DNA of 64,000 bases from Cinclus cinclus (Eukaryota; Chordata; Aves; Passeriformes; Cinclidae), in contig NC_085047.1 in assembly GCF_963662255.1 (NCBI RefSeq), positions 52,698,006 to 52,762,005 on the forward strand, read 5' to 3'. Position 1 is the stretch's first letter. The number at the start of each line of letters is the position of its first letter. The translations under genes were made by a program, and so were the position numbers. Below the pieces are notes generated by a model. The model worked only from the letters and a program-made list of their open reading frames with translations, did no database searches and was not told where the DNA came from. This document shows positions 15,001-26,530 of this stretch, piece by piece.

Positions 15001-15534
15001 CTTTAAAGAGTGGTGGTTTAAACAGAGCAAAACAAATAACAACTCCCCACACACACACATTTGATATTGAAAAACAAAACAGAAAAGCCTCCATGACTGG
15101 GTAAAAGACAAAGTTGCTATTTCACAGCTTCAGCCAAGTGCTGGAAAAGTGAGCAAAAATAGCTCCAGTTCAATAAAGATATTTCTGTTAATAGGTGAGG
15201 GGCACCCTTTCCACTAAGGGGATTCTCAAGTGTGAAATACATCTTTCAGAAAAACTAGACACCTTTGATAACACTTATATGTGAGAAATGTGGCATTAAG
15301 CCAAAAATAGAAAATATAAATTTTGTTCTCCAGGTAACTACGCCAGAAGTAAGTCTTCCAACTTTTGCTTGAAATGACATGCAAAACATATATATGAGAA
15401 CTATACAGAAGATACTTCACTGCTTGATTAAAATGATAAAAGATTATTCAGAACACAACTTGTGAATAAGTTGGTGAGTGACCACAAGGTGTGACTCCCT
15501 TAGATCATGAAACAGAGTCCCTGTAGAGAAGCTC
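9086..15534. other. Intergenic AT-rich DNA
   Basis: No gene recognised. It holds a T-rich tract (about 9242-9277), an imperfect ACTTTACTAT tandem repeat (about 9729-9790) and an A-rich tract (about 12926-12957). Confidence 0.6.
9729..9790. repeat. Imperfect TTACTATA-type tandem repeat
   Basis: About four diverged units of roughly 15-18 nt built on ACTTTACTA, AT-rich. No function inferred. Confidence 0.6.
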
Positions 15535-15895
15535 AGCAGGACCTGGCAGTGTTTGCTCACAGCTCAGGAAGCCAATCATATCCTGAGTTGCACCAAAAGG
15601 GAATTGGCCATCAGGTCAAGGGAGGGAATTCTGCCTCTCTACTCCATTCTTGTGGGGCCCCACCTAAAGTACTGCATCCAGCTCTGGGGTTCCCAACATA
15701 AAGGTGATGAGATACTGGCACAGTTTGCCCAGAGAACTTGTGGATGCCCCAACCCTGGAGATGTCCAATGCCAAGACTGGATGGGGTTTTGAGCAATCTT
15801 GTCTAGAGGAAAGTGTCTGTTTCCATGGCAGGGAAGTTAGAACTAGATGATCTGTCAGGTCCCTACCAACACAAACTGTTCTGTTATTCTATGAA
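15535..15895 (+). mobile_element. CR1 LINE fragment, sense
   Basis: AGTACTGCATCCAGCTCTGG, GATGGGGTTTTGAGCAATCT and GTCCCTACCAACACAAACTG lead to a TTCTATGAATG terminus. This is a plus-oriented CR1 3' portion. The short ORFs over it are CR1 debris. Confidence 0.88.
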
Positions 15896-18800
15896 TGTCA
15901 GCATGAAGGCCAGAACACATGATCAGTGTTACCAGTTGTTATAAGATAGGAAGGAAAAGATACTGACATTCAGACACAGGTATGAGTTGCTTGCATTTGG
16001 CAGCCACAGCTGTTGGCAATGGACAGAGCTAATATGACATATTTCCCTGCCAGGAGAGGATTGTTTCCCTTATCTAGAGCTTTGCTTCCATCTAGTTTTA
16101 ACTTTCTTAATCAGCAAAGCTCTCGCTACTTCTACTGAAAGAGAATGTTCCATAGTCTAAAACTGAGCTCACTGCTTTTCTTTTTTCATTTTTGCAAATT
16201 TATTCCATTTTTGATATTTACTGCTTCATTAAGCATAGTGACTATTCCTACTTTTTCTAAAGTAAGCAATTTTCTGTTATTCATGGTTTCTTGGCTATAA
16301 GGAGAGAAATACTATTTTAAAGTCGGCCTGAATTCAATTCAATTTAGATTGAGAGAGAATCAACCTGTGAAACAATAACAATTAGAATTAGCAATGCTGA
16401 CCTCTGCCAAGGTGCTCACTGTTCCATACCATGAAGGCATATACAACAACTCACAAAGACTAGGAGACAGCTCAGGACATGTCCAAGGATGTTGCATGGG
16501 GGGACAACATCCAGAATGACATTGATCCTACCCAGAGGCTAAAAATACACATAATAAACATGATCCATTCACTGTGAATGGAAATCACCTAGACTAACAA
16601 AATGGGCTACAGTTAAGTTTTACTTCAGAAATTTAAAAGAACATCAAAGAAACACTGTTTTGAAGTTTAGTAGTGTTCCAGTACCTAAAGCTGTGGAGAG
16701 AACAGGGGCTAATAACTGCCCAGTGTGAGGTTTGAGGTATAGTCTAATGCTTGTCCTGCACACTTCCATTCATATCTATTTTTGATTGGTTTTACTATAG
16801 TGTGAATGTTAATTTTATTAAAAAGCCAATTTATTTATGTCTACTTACATGTAAATATATGGAAGGGAAGATTCTCTTTCAGCATACCTATTTATCTGTT
16901 GTCATGGGACAAAGGTAACCATGTAAAATGAGAGGGGCCTGGGGAAAGAAACCTACATCTAATGACCATTTTTGTCACACATATATTAAAACCAGAATAC
17001 ACATCATAATGCAAACTAAACTTCTGTTTAGCTAGGGTTTTTTTTTTTATTTCTATGATTGCAAAAATAAATTTGTCTGTAATTCATAAAGCTTAATGAG
17101 TTTCTGATTACACTCATTTTGTATACTTGAAGAGTGCAAAGAGAGATGCTTATCAGATTTGATGAAATTGGCATCAAATTTTTGTACACTTATCTGAAAA
17201 ACAAGCTTTAACAGACTGATTACAGTAGCTTAAACTCCTTTGCCCTGCTATTTGTGGTAAGACTTCAGCACTCATTGGCACCTGGGCATGCCAGTAAGCA
17301 CATTGATCACTCTGCACATCACCTTCCTTTGAGGGCAGATTTGTTTTCAGATTGCTGATCTTTTGAATCTTTCCATGACTGTATTACTATGCAATTTGGC
17401 TTGAACATCAAGAGTAAGTAGGAAGACTAAATGGGGAGTTGGCTCAGCAGTACAAGATACAACAATGCAGAAAAATCTCTCTTGACTATATACTTGCATT
17501 TGGATTCCCTCATCAAAATATGTTTCTAAAGAGATGTATTTTAAAAACTATTGTTTCTCAACTTCCTCCAGCATTCATTCCTGTTTATCTTTCAAGTACC
17601 ACTCCTGTTTTAAAAACCCAGATTCTCTCCTTCACTCAAGTTGTTAATTTTATAATAAAAAATAACCAATAGCAATAAAGTTACAAGATACTTTGCATTT
17701 AGATTATGTTTGTAGGGATATCATAACATTGGATATATGAATTTCAGAGTCCTATGTCTCCCAGAAGTTCTTAGTATGGCCTGTGCTCTTACAGCACATG
17801 ATAAAGGCAAATGCATTTCTGTGTAAAAGACAGATTAAAAGATAGATAGATAGACAGATAGATAGATAGATAGATAGACAGACAGATATTAACTGAACAA
17901 AATTCTTATAATCCCTTATAGAAGAGTGCTAAAGTAACTTTAACAACTTCAAAAATATTACTTCAGCTATAATCATTAGTACTATTTTGGCTTGCAAGCA
18001 GGACAAATCAGCTTCTTCAACAACTACCTTTCTGAATCTTAACCTGTATGTTTTTAAAACATGCTGTTTGAGATAATTAAGAACTAACACAAAAATCTAG
18101 AACATCACAATTAAGTATTTTACCAACACAAATGAAGAGACAGCAGAAAATCAGAGAATCTATTTAAATATTTATTTAGAGATGTCAGCCTAAGGACAAA
18201 TTAACTTATTACATTTCAGTAAATGAACTCACTACATTTCAGTAATTTTATTTGTCCTCTCCATTTAATTGCACCTGGGAATATAAAACATGATGTGACT
18301 GCACCTGGTTGGATAGCAATGATGGACAGACTGGTGATAAAATTTTCCAAGCTTGACTTTCCTTCTCCAACAGCCAGATGTTCAGAAGTGCAGCCCAAGG
18401 AAGCAAATACTTTTTTTTATTTATTTTCTATCAGAGTGACTATCTGAGAAAACCAGGCAGAAAAGAATAATGGAACACCAGTGGCAGCTTTTTAAGAAGG
18501 ACTTGCTTTGTTATCTAACACTAGTTTACTACAAGTGTATATTTCTATGCTCTCAAGCAAGCAGATTACAAGGTTCTGGAGTAAAATAATGGATAATACT
18601 TCACATTCCAGTACAGTAATAGACTCAGTAAATATCAATTTGGTTTGCTAATTAATTAACCTCTTCAATATCTTTGCAATGTATGGTTAGTTTTCTGTGG
18701 TTTTTTGTTGCTCTTTGTTCTTCAGAAGAGGAAAATGAGAACCATGGAGTTGAAATATGCTTCCAGGCAGAGTCTCCAATGAAATCCCAAAGTGTTACCG

Positions 18801-20179
18801 GAGTGTCTAAGGTAGAATTCAACTTAGTCTACAAGAGAGGGAGCTTTCAGCAGAGCATTTGGTTGGAAACCTCAACTCCGTGAATAATTTTATCATGTAG
18901 GCTTTAGTTCTTTCAGTCTGCTGGTCAGACTGGCCCATGCCAAACCCTGCTGTCTCAGTGGGGCTTAACAGAAGCAGATGAAGAGCCCAAACAACCCTTC
19001 TTCCTGGAATTGAAAAGTTATCAGTCTCCTGTTTCTTTTAATTAGTTATCATGTGTATACATGCAGGGAGTGTGCCTGGAGAAAAATGTGATTTATTTTG
19101 ATTCATTATTACTTTGGATTTTTATTTTAATTAATGTCAGGACAACTTAGAATTTTAGGAAGACATTCTTTCAAGATGCACTTAAAGCAAAATAAATAAA
19201 CTAAAAATATTTCAATGGACCTATAATGTGGAAAAACAAAACCCCAAACATTTTGTGATGGCATCAAAATAGTTAAGCAGGAGGAAAACAAGGCTATGTG
19301 CAATTTTTGTATGTTTCACTACTGACACAGATCAAGGATGAGTCCTAAAGAAAGCTTCTGGCAAGTTGTCCCACCATGGCTGTAACAGAGATGAAAGACA
19401 TTGGAACAGAAGTGGGGAAAGTACGTCTTCACTGACAAAAATAGTCTATAATTCCAGTTTAAACCCTATAGCTGAAGGTCATCTCGCCCTTGACTGTTTG
19501 GTCAAAGGCAATGAGGCCAGAGTTACTCGGTTCACTGCGATTTTTCTTGGATTATACCCATCATTAACTATTTTGACAAATGAGAGAAAAATATATTATG
19601 ACAAGATTGAGGTGAAACAGAATAGCTGCAAGTGTGAACAGCATAATCATTTATCTTAGTGACAGGAAAAGGGAGCTGCTGTAATTGCCAGGGAATAAAT
19701 GGAGTCAGAAGTGTTCTTTAATATGGGATGAACTGCTGTGTGCAACGAGAAAGACAAGAACTCACAGAAAGCAAGGAGGCTTACCTCCTTAACAAGTCTT
19801 AACAAGTAAAGGGGTGACACAACAGCAGGTGACCAAGGAGATGGAAGTCAGTGGGACTTCTCTGCAGCCATGCAGAAGTAACCCAAGGAGAGAATTGATA
19901 GTCAAAGGAAGAAAGGGCAAGGAACAGCATGCCGACAGCACATGGGCTGTCACTAGAGGCAACAAAAAGGCGAAGTGGGACAAGCCAAACTGCATCCCTT
20001 TATGTGCACTCTCAAGTGACAGTGGATGAAGAGCAAGGAAACAAGCACAGCCCAGAGACAGCAGTTGTGAAGACCAGCGGCAGGAAAGCTTAGGTCTGGA
20101 CAGCCGCCACACGACCACAGCAGGACAGGAGGCTGAGCAGGCTGACAGGGCGAAGAATCCCAGAGATAAAGGGGTAATG
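15896..20179. other. Intergenic DNA upstream of RFXAP
   Basis: No gene recognised. It contains a GATA microsatellite near 17.85 kb. From about 19.75 kb the sequence becomes less AT-rich and might be internal sequence belonging to the LTR-like segment that follows, but no retroviral protein is readable. Confidence 0.5.
17841..17888. repeat. (GATA)n/(GACA)n microsatellite
   Basis: About twelve tetranucleotide units, mostly GATA with GACA interruptions. Confidence 0.95.
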
Positions 20180-20890
20180 TGTATGGCTCAAGAAAGCGAT
20201 AGCTGGATAGGCATGGAGCCAACCAAGGATTGCTTGCCCTAACAGACAAGGATTGCTGGTGTTAACACTCCGTGCTAAAGAACAAGATGTGGCTGGAGAC
20301 GGGGCCATGCGGAGGGAGGGCGGCACTTTTCCAGGACAAACAGCCTTGCTGTAATTCCTGGAGATGAGCACAACACGGCATCACACAAACGCAGGAATGA
20401 GGGCAAGGTGTGGGCATGGACCGTGGAAGGAGATCGAGACCATCCAAGTCCCTCGAAGCCCTCTGAGCTATTTCCCAGAAGATCTGGAAGAACGGACTGC
20501 GCACGAGAATGAATTTGCACAGAAAGTGAGAAACCTGTCCATGAACAGGTACCGCACTCGGAGCCTGGGCAGCACCACTTTTTTCTCTTCTCTTTTTTCT
20601 CCTTTTTAAATTTTCTTTTTGTTTTCTTTTCTTTTTCCTCTCTCTGACCACTCACCCCCTCTCTAATTCATACTTTATTTCTTTGCTTTCACCCTGCCCC
20701 TTTATCCAAAACGCACTGCCGCGTCTTACACTGTAGGTCTGGGGCTAAAAACCCAATTCCCACGCCAAGCGCGCAATATACTAATAAAACTTGCTGATCG
20801 CTTGCAGAGCCTCTGGCTTCCACGGCTCCGTTGAACCACGAGCACGCACCACGCGGAGCCAAACCCCGCCAGGGCCTCTACCGCGCCCAC
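20180..20890 (+). mobile_element. LTR-like segment abutting the RFXAP promoter
   Basis: A purine-rich AGATAAAGGGG tract (about 20163-20173) is followed by TGTG (about 20177), a long pyrimidine tract (20578-20645), and AATAAAA at 20784-20789 followed by a U5-like GC-rich stretch ending near CCCACA at about 20890. This order (PPT, TG, U3, AATAAA, U5, CA) is that of a plus-strand retroviral LTR. Boundaries are guesses; no target-site duplication or TATA box was found. It could instead be unique promoter-proximal DNA. Confidence 0.35.
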
Positions 20891-21015
20891 AAGCGCAAAC
20901 TCCCTCACGGCGCCCCGGGGGCGGGGCCATCATTACCGGGCCCCACCCCCGAGCGCGGCCGGGGCGCGTGCGCGGCGCAGGCGCAGGCGCGGGAGCGGCG
21001 CGCTCAGAGACCGGC

Positions 21016-21141
21016 CTGGCTGGGCCTGGCCGGGCCGGGCACGGCACTGCCGCCCTGCAGGGCAGCCCCGCCGCCGCTCCCACCTCCTCCGCTTCTTCCT
21101 CCTCCTCGTCGCCGCCGCAGCAGCAGCTGACGCTGTTTGTC
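21016..21141 (+). other. Possible RFXAP N-terminal extension from non-AUG codons
   Basis: In frame with RFXAP and without an ATG, this stretch encodes an Ala/Ser/Pro-rich segment ending QQQLTLFV just before the first Met. Human RFXAP has a similar TLLV run before its corresponding internal MQP. In-frame CTG codons lie at 21016-21018 (G at -3, G at +4) and 21055-21057 (preceded by GCCGCC). Translation from them would give 260 or 247 residues, nearer the human length. This is inference. Confidence 0.4.
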
Positions 21142-21579
21142 ATGCAGCCGGTCGGCGAGGAGGAGGGGGCGGGGGGGGTGGTGCTGCAGCCGAGTGCCGA
21201 CCAGCAGCTGCCGCCCTCCGCTAGCGGCGGCCTGATGGTGTTCTACGAGCTGGGGACCTCCGGCGAGGTCGAGGTGGTGGAGGAGGAGGCCGAGGCGGCG
21301 GGCGGCGAGAGCACGGCCAGCCTGGAGGAGCTGGAGGAGGAGGAGGCGGCGGCGCCGGGGACTGCGAGCGGCGAAGCGGCGGCGGCAGGCGGCGAGTGCA
21401 AGAGCTGCACGTACGAGGGCTGCAGCGAGACCACCACGCAGGTGGTGAAGCAGCGCAAGCCCTGGATGTGCAAGCGGCACCGCAACAAGATCTACAAGGA
21501 CAAGTACAAGCGCAAGAAGAGCGACCAGGCCCTGGGGGGCGGCGGAGCGGCGGCCGCGGGGGGCGGCCCGCGGGCCGAG
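21142..21579 (+). CDS. RFXAP: RFXAP coding exon 1
   Basis: This exon covers 146 codons from the first ATG of the leader (G at -3) to the donor GCCGAG|GTGAGG, phase 0. It holds the acidic region and the Cys-rich block CTYEGCSETTTQVVKQRKP, which is near-identical to the family. It is GC-rich, with Ala/Gly/Glu homopolymer runs, and lies inside the CpG island. The frame is open upstream to a stop at 20785-20787. Confidence 0.93.
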
Positions 21580-24500
21580 GTGAGGCGGGGGGCGGCGGGG
21601 CCACCCTCGGGTGCTGCCTGGTCCCTGCGAGTCGGGGCGTCCCTGGAAAGCTGACGGCCGAAGGAAAGGAAAGAAGTCTAGGGCCGGTCTACAGCTCGCT
21701 CTTCCTCCTGTTCGCCAAAGCAAACTCCGTTTGTTTTCAACTCTGACGTAAATTGTAGAAACTTACAGCTATACCAGAAGATTCCAGGAAAAGAATAGAG
21801 ATGGTTTGCTTGCAGCGTGCCTTTTTTTAATTTTTATGGTTTTTTTTTTCCGGTGGTAGGAAGGTATAGATCTAAGAGAAATGTCAGGCTTGTTACTGAG
21901 CTGGTGCTGTAGTGTGGGGTTTAAAAGTGACAGAGGCCATTTGGTATCAGGTGTATAACAATCAGTTGTGTAGGTTCCTCAAGACTCATTTTGGTTATTA
22001 GTCCTATATTAAATGCCAGGTAAATATTTCAAGCACTGCTAGTTAATACTTAACTTGCATAAGGTTATGTGTATTGTTTAGATGGGGAGTTCCTATCAGT
22101 GGGAAAACCGATGGTAATGTTGAACTTTTTAAATACTCATTTTCCTACAGTTAGTGACTTAGCTAAGACCACACACATCTCTGACCATCACTTGTCCTGA
22201 GTTAGTGTTTCAGATCTTGTATTTAGATGAGACAGAAAAAGGGAAAGTTTTACACTTGAAGGGGCTGAGTGGTTTTGCTCAAAGTGGCAGGTGTAAAAGA
22301 GTGTTCGCCAGAAGGAAAAATAATCTTACCTGGCACTCGTGCTACAAACAACCCTTTTATGTCATCACAGCTGTGTCTGGGAGTCATGTGACTGGTAATT
22401 GATCTAACTGCAAACTGACCAACAAAATATTTTCCTGTTTCTGGTTGTTTTGGGTTTTTTTCCATGTGAATATAATAATAACATACTGGGTGTCACATGA
22501 AAGAATTTTCTTTTGTATGTCTGTAAAAGCCATGAGGCAGGTGCTTTGAAAAAGGGAAGTGTACATGATGCCGCTAGGGAATATTCTCTCTTCTCTTTCA
22601 GTTCAAAGGACTTGCTGAGGTTTTCCTGATGTATTCTGTTAAGCGATACATATAGTATTTTGGATTTTTGTTGAACCCTTGTCAACTCTGAGCCTCTGTT
22701 ACATTCTGGTAGTTTCTTCAGTTCTGCTACTTGGTGAGAATATTCACCTTGTTTTTGAATCTTTCTGGTGTCAACCTAATTTGCCAAGTAGTGTTTACAT
22801 TAGAACAATGTAATTGGTTCCTCTTGTGTTTGTGATACTTGGAAGGCTTGCCTCTAAGTTTTTTCCTTCTCATATTGAAAAGGCATAGCATGCTTGTTTC
22901 CAAGGAAAAAGTTGCACACTTTTATCATCCTTGCTGTTTTGTGAGCCTTTTCTAATTCTAGTAGCTACTTGTCTTTTCAGTGAGATAAGAGAAGCTGTAC
23001 ACATTATTTAAGAGGAGAATGAATTCTAGATTTATAATACCAGCATGACTTCCCCTCTTCACTTCCTTCCCTGATAGTTCATCCTGCTCAATTCATTCTG
23101 TCTCTACACAAATACTTGTGCTAGTTCAGAAAAGGGAACAGTATGGGAGAAGGGTAAAAATGCTTCATTTAATGTAGTGATGGCTTAAAACTTTTTGATC
23201 TGTAGCATTAAATAGTGATTATTGCATGTTGGAAGAGGGTGGGTTTTCTTTTCCCAGTTTGTGTGAGTGTATGTTGCTTTGAAAGTAAGGAAATTACATT
23301 CAGTTCATAAGGGCCTGAACTTACAAGCAAGCAGGATATTTAGTGCTGAAGTTACTTAAATTTTTTTTTTGCAGTGGTGTTTATTAAGGCCATTTTCAGT
23401 AGAAGCTCCTAGTAGAAGTTTAATTTTTCACTTCTGTATACAGGATAGAAGTGAAAAATATTGGGACAGTTTTTTGTTCCTGCTTTTGAACCCTTTCAGG
23501 TAAATGGAACTGTCAGTAAGTTTTGAACGCAATACACATAGGATCCAACATTGGTTGAAATTTTCCAATCCTTTCATATTTTCCTTAGGGTAGATTGTAG
23601 AGCCATGAAGTTTTAGTATGTCTAATTCAGATGACTGTTGATTGTACAGGGAACAGAATGAACTTGGCGGGGAAAAAAAAGATGTGTGACTTTGGCAAGT
23701 TCATCATAGTGTTCTCAAGTATGTTTTGCTTTTGTACTACAAGGATTGTTGTCATTCCTGCCCAATTGCAAATGGTAGATAGCATTCATTTTCACAAGTT
23801 GGAGGCTGACCTGTTTCGAATTACTTCATTTTTGAGAAAGGCAGTCAAATAAATTGAAGCCATCCACTAACCCTAGTAACCTGTTTAATTTTGCGGTGTA
23901 GAAGACTAACTCATCTGCATTGCTTCACTCTTGCTGGTGAAATAGTGAAAGGAGGTGGAAAGAAGAGGCCAGGTCTTGAATAGATAGGTTTCCATTCCTG
24001 TGCTGTTACTTTGCTCTGCAGATTAAGGAGGCAAATATTCTTTACTCTTGGGATTTTCTGTGCATTGCTATATCAGAGTTTATAGTCTGGCCTTCCTTTT
24101 TTTTTTTTTTTTTTTTTTTTTTTTGTTTGTTTGTTTGTTTGTTTTTTTTGTTTTGTTTTCTGTCATGTGCAGGATAGTGTTGAAGGTTCAGTGTCTGTTG
24201 CAAAGCAGAGAACGGGATCCATTGGAGATCGCCCAGCAAGACCTACTCTTTTAGAACAAGTATTGAATAAAAAGAGGCTGGTAAGTCTTGCTTTCCAGAG
24301 GTTTTGAGCTCAAAGGCAGTGTAACAGTGTTTACCTGTCACCATTGTGAAAAAAGAAAATCAGTCCAGTAAGCATGCACTTCATGTGCATATTTTCAAAT
24401 TTGAAACATGCTTCAGAGAGGTTTGCTTCAGCCTCTCTGTGAAGAATACTGGGATGACTGAATTTAATGATATGAAGTTTTGGTAGTAACAGATGTGGTG

Positions 24501-26305
24501 GTTTCTTTGGGGTAAGTATTGCTTACAGCATAGCTGAGATGGTTTTAGCTTGTTAACCCAAAACCTTAGGTAGAATGAATGGACTTTAGGTTTGATGTAA
24601 GATTTACTGTGGTGTGCTTTGGAAGTTGCAGATGTATCATATCAAACTTAAAGTTGTGTGTATGTGTGTTGATAAAGCAAACACTAAGCAAACAGTGTAA
24701 TTTACAATATTTGCAGACTGCATGAATGGCTTGTCTCATAAGTTTTTAAAACACTGTTTACTCCTTTAGCAAGTTAAGCCCAGCACAAATCATTCAGTAC
24801 CTACAATTTGTTCAGGCTTCTTCATTACTACTTTCTTTGTCGCATGTTTTTGCAGTCTGTATTCTTCAAAAGCTGTTGGGACTGTTTGTCCTCTCTCTGT
24901 TACCTGTGCAACACAGTAACAATCCTCATTATATAGTGCTGTACTGTTTGTTCAGAAACTTGGAAAGCTTTAAAGGAAACATTGTGTCAGTCTTAAGTAT
25001 ACAACTACCTAGATGTATTTCTTGATAAATCTTTCTCATTGATAGCACGTTTTTAGTGATTGTGTCTAAAACTCAGAGGAGTGTTCATAGTTTTTCCATT
25101 TTTATGTGAAAAACAAGTAATGAACTATGGAGTAGTTTTCATATTATCTCTTGTTCTTCATGCCCCACTTACTGACTTGCTGTCCACTTTCCTGGCTGTT
25201 TGTATTGATGTGGCTTTTAATTAAATTTGAAAGATATCTTATGAATTAAACATTATTTTTTATAGAAGTACAGCAACCAGAAGCGCTTTTAGTAGATGTT
25301 CAGAGCTTTTACACTAATTATGTCAATGCTCTTTAAGAACTCAGGATTTCTTTCAGCATTCCTGAAATTCAGATTCTCTGTGATCTGGTTCCTGCTTCTC
25401 TCTTTCTCCTCTGACTTGCAGTTGCAATACCTCTTTGGTTATATCACTGAAGTGACCATGGATAATGAGTAAGCATCTAGGGAATTCATTCCACTGAAAA
25501 ATAACTCTTCCTGTATTAATTTTTGGAAGGATCACTTCCCAAACTGATTTGCCATTTGACCTTACAATCACTCGTGCTGTCACTGTGCAGAAATGAGAGT
25601 GAACAACCAGAGTTGGATTACAGATTACAACTATTCGGGCCAGGAGCCAGATGGAAATACTTTTAGATACTTTTGTCTTTGAATGCAGAGGAGTTTTTTA
25701 ACAGACTCCCTGTGGATGGAGTGCTGTTTTGAAATGTTGGGAAATTCTGGACAGTCAGTGAAAATCATAGACTATCTCGAATTGGAAGGGACCCACAAGG
25801 ATCATTGAGTCCAGCTCCCTGCTCCTCACAGGACTGCCTAAAACTAAAATATATGCTAAGGGCATAGTACTGATGCTTGAACTCTGACTGGCACATGAGC
25901 TTTGCTGCATGATTACAATATTTTATTCATTTATTAAACTGTTTCTGAGTGATCTTCAGTGGGAAATGTAGCAATTAGCTCAATTGAAGCACAGCTGTAG
26001 AACAGAAGCACAACTGAAAGATGTTTTGGTTCTAGTATGTCAGTAGATTACTTCTGTTTGCTATACTTACAGGGTTTTTGTGATATTAAGCAACAGTAGT
26101 GGGTAATGTGCAAATGCATGTAATGGAAAAATATTACTATGGTAGCTATTTAACATATGTGAGTTTTGTAAAGTTCACCTTCTCTCTCTTTCAGTCCCTA
26201 CTCAGAAGCCCAGAAGTAGTGCAGTTTCTACAGAAACAGCAGCAACTGTTAAGTCAACAAGCCTTGGAGCAAAGGCAGCAACAGTTTCAAGGAGCACCTG
26301 GGTAA
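21142..26305 (+). CDS. RFXAP: RFXAP, regulatory factor X-associated protein (3 coding exons)
   Basis: RFXAP is a nuclear subunit of the trimeric RFX complex with RFX5 and RFXANK, which binds the X box of MHC class II promoters; its loss in humans causes bare lymphocyte syndrome. Joined exons 21142-21579, 24173-24280 and 26195-26305 give 218 residues from the first ATG. Visible parts are an acidic Glu-rich stretch (residues 41-69), a Cys-rich conserved block (Cys86, Cys89, Cys94, Cys110, His113) with a basic NLS-like run at 117-127, the motif DRPARPTLLEQVL in exon 2, and a Gln-rich C-terminal helix (about 190-216) that in the family contacts the RFX partners. All introns are phase 0 with GT/AG ends. 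Human RFXAP is longer (272 residues, from memory) and extends N-terminal of this ATG, so the true start may be upstream and non-AUG. The gene is convergent with SMAD9. Identity is certain; the start is not. Confidence 0.95.
21580..24172 (+). other. RFXAP intron 1
   Basis: This is a phase 0 intron, GTGAGG...GTGCAG, with AT-rich unique sequence. No embedded gene was recognised. Its 3' end carries a long T and GTTT repeat. Confidence 0.9.
24097..24160 (+). repeat. T-tract and (GTTT)n microsatellite at the RFXAP exon 2 acceptor
   Basis: About 28 T residues (24097-24124) are followed by GTTT units and further T runs, ending 12 nt before the AG. It serves as the polypyrimidine tract of the exon 2 acceptor and is expected to vary in length. 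Confidence 0.9.
24173..24280 (+). CDS. RFXAP: RFXAP coding exon 2
   Basis: This is 108 nt, 36 codons, residues 147-182, phase 0 on both sides. The acceptor is TGTCATGTGCAG|GATAG and the donor is GGCTG|GTAAGT. It encodes KQRTGSIGDRPARPTLLEQ, a highly conserved part of the C-terminal domain. A long T/GTTT microsatellite forms the region before the acceptor. Confidence 0.95.
24281..26194 (+). other. RFXAP intron 2
   Basis: This is a phase 0 intron, GTAAGT...TTTCAG. It contains a short CR1 fragment near 25.8 kb and otherwise nothing that I recognise. Confidence 0.9.
25768..25850 (-). mobile_element. CR1 LINE 3'-end fragment
   Basis: ATCATAGACTATCTCGAATT and the following GGAAGGGACC...GAGTCCAGCTCC match the reverse complement of the CR1 3' end. 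It is short and lies inside RFXAP intron 2. Confidence 0.75.
26195..26305 (+). CDS. RFXAP: RFXAP coding exon 3 (terminal)
   Basis: The acceptor TCTCTCTCTTTCAG|TCCC is strong. It encodes SLLRSPEVVQFLQKQQQLL and then a Gln-rich tail, ending in TAA at 26303-26305; residues 183-218. This is the amphipathic Gln-rich C-terminus that family members use for RFX complex assembly. Confidence 0.95.
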   Translation, partial: SLLRSPEVVQFLQKQQQLLSQQALEQRQQQFQGAPG

Positions 26306-26486
26306 TGAGGAAAGATCAATGATCTGCAGAAGATGGTGCTGAAGGAGGGACAGGATCTATATTTTGTATAAATGCAAAGAATTTCAATGTTTAAGCAAAA
26401 ATTGAAATTGCTGTTGTTACGTTTTTGTTTGTTGTTTGCACTTTAGAGGTTTTGAGCTGATTGGGTGTCTGCAAACTTGTGAACAA
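26306..26486 (+). other. Start of RFXAP 3' UTR
   Basis: Sequence directly after the RFXAP stop, continuous with exon 3. No AATAAA occurs before the repeat block, so the UTR either ends on a variant signal or reads through the repeats to AATAAA at 29378-29383 or beyond. Confidence 0.6.
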
Positions 26487-26530
26487 ATCATAGAATGGCC
26501 TGGGTTGTGTTATGGAAGCTTCCCAGTCTA
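26487..26530 (-). mobile_element. Short CR1-like fragment
   Basis: AATCATAGAATGGCCTGGGT resembles the reversed CR1 3' terminus. The match fades quickly. Confidence 0.4.

Larger units (their letters stand above)
20900..21660 (+). promoter_or_regulatory. CpG island and probable RFXAP promoter
   Basis: This is the only strongly CpG-rich block in the window and it covers RFXAP exon 1. It has a GC box (GGGGGCGGGGC, about 20917-20927) and a tandem GCGCAGGCGCAGGCGC stretch at 20975-20990 that resembles an NRF1 site. No TATA box is seen next to the CDS, which fits a dispersed housekeeping promoter. No ATG occurs from about 20760 to 21142, so 21142 is the first AUG for any start site in this island. 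The exact transcription start cannot be read. Confidence 0.7.

Noticed and set aside
15507..15796. Three short frames near 15.5-15.8 kb, one with LYSILVGPHLKYCIQLWG
   Set aside because: The sequence is CR1 ORF2 debris within a 3' CR1 fragment, not a host gene.
19366..19659. 97-codon plus frame upstream of RFXAP
   Set aside because: No family resemblance, no CpG island or splice evidence; AT-rich chance frame.
1..20000. Possible SERTM1 or other upstream neighbour
   Set aside because: SERTM1 neighbours RFXAP in human, but no frame here shows its short single-pass membrane protein.
20831..21130. Plus-strand 99-codon frame in the CpG island
   Set aside because: It begins at TTG, is out of frame with RFXAP and is Arg/Pro/Ala-rich, as GC-rich noncoding DNA reads.
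21004..21723. Long minus-strand frame (239 codons) across RFXAP exon 1
   Set aside because: It is the antisense shadow of the GC-rich coding exon; its Leu/Arg/Pro composition follows from the Glu/Ala/Gly repeats on plus.
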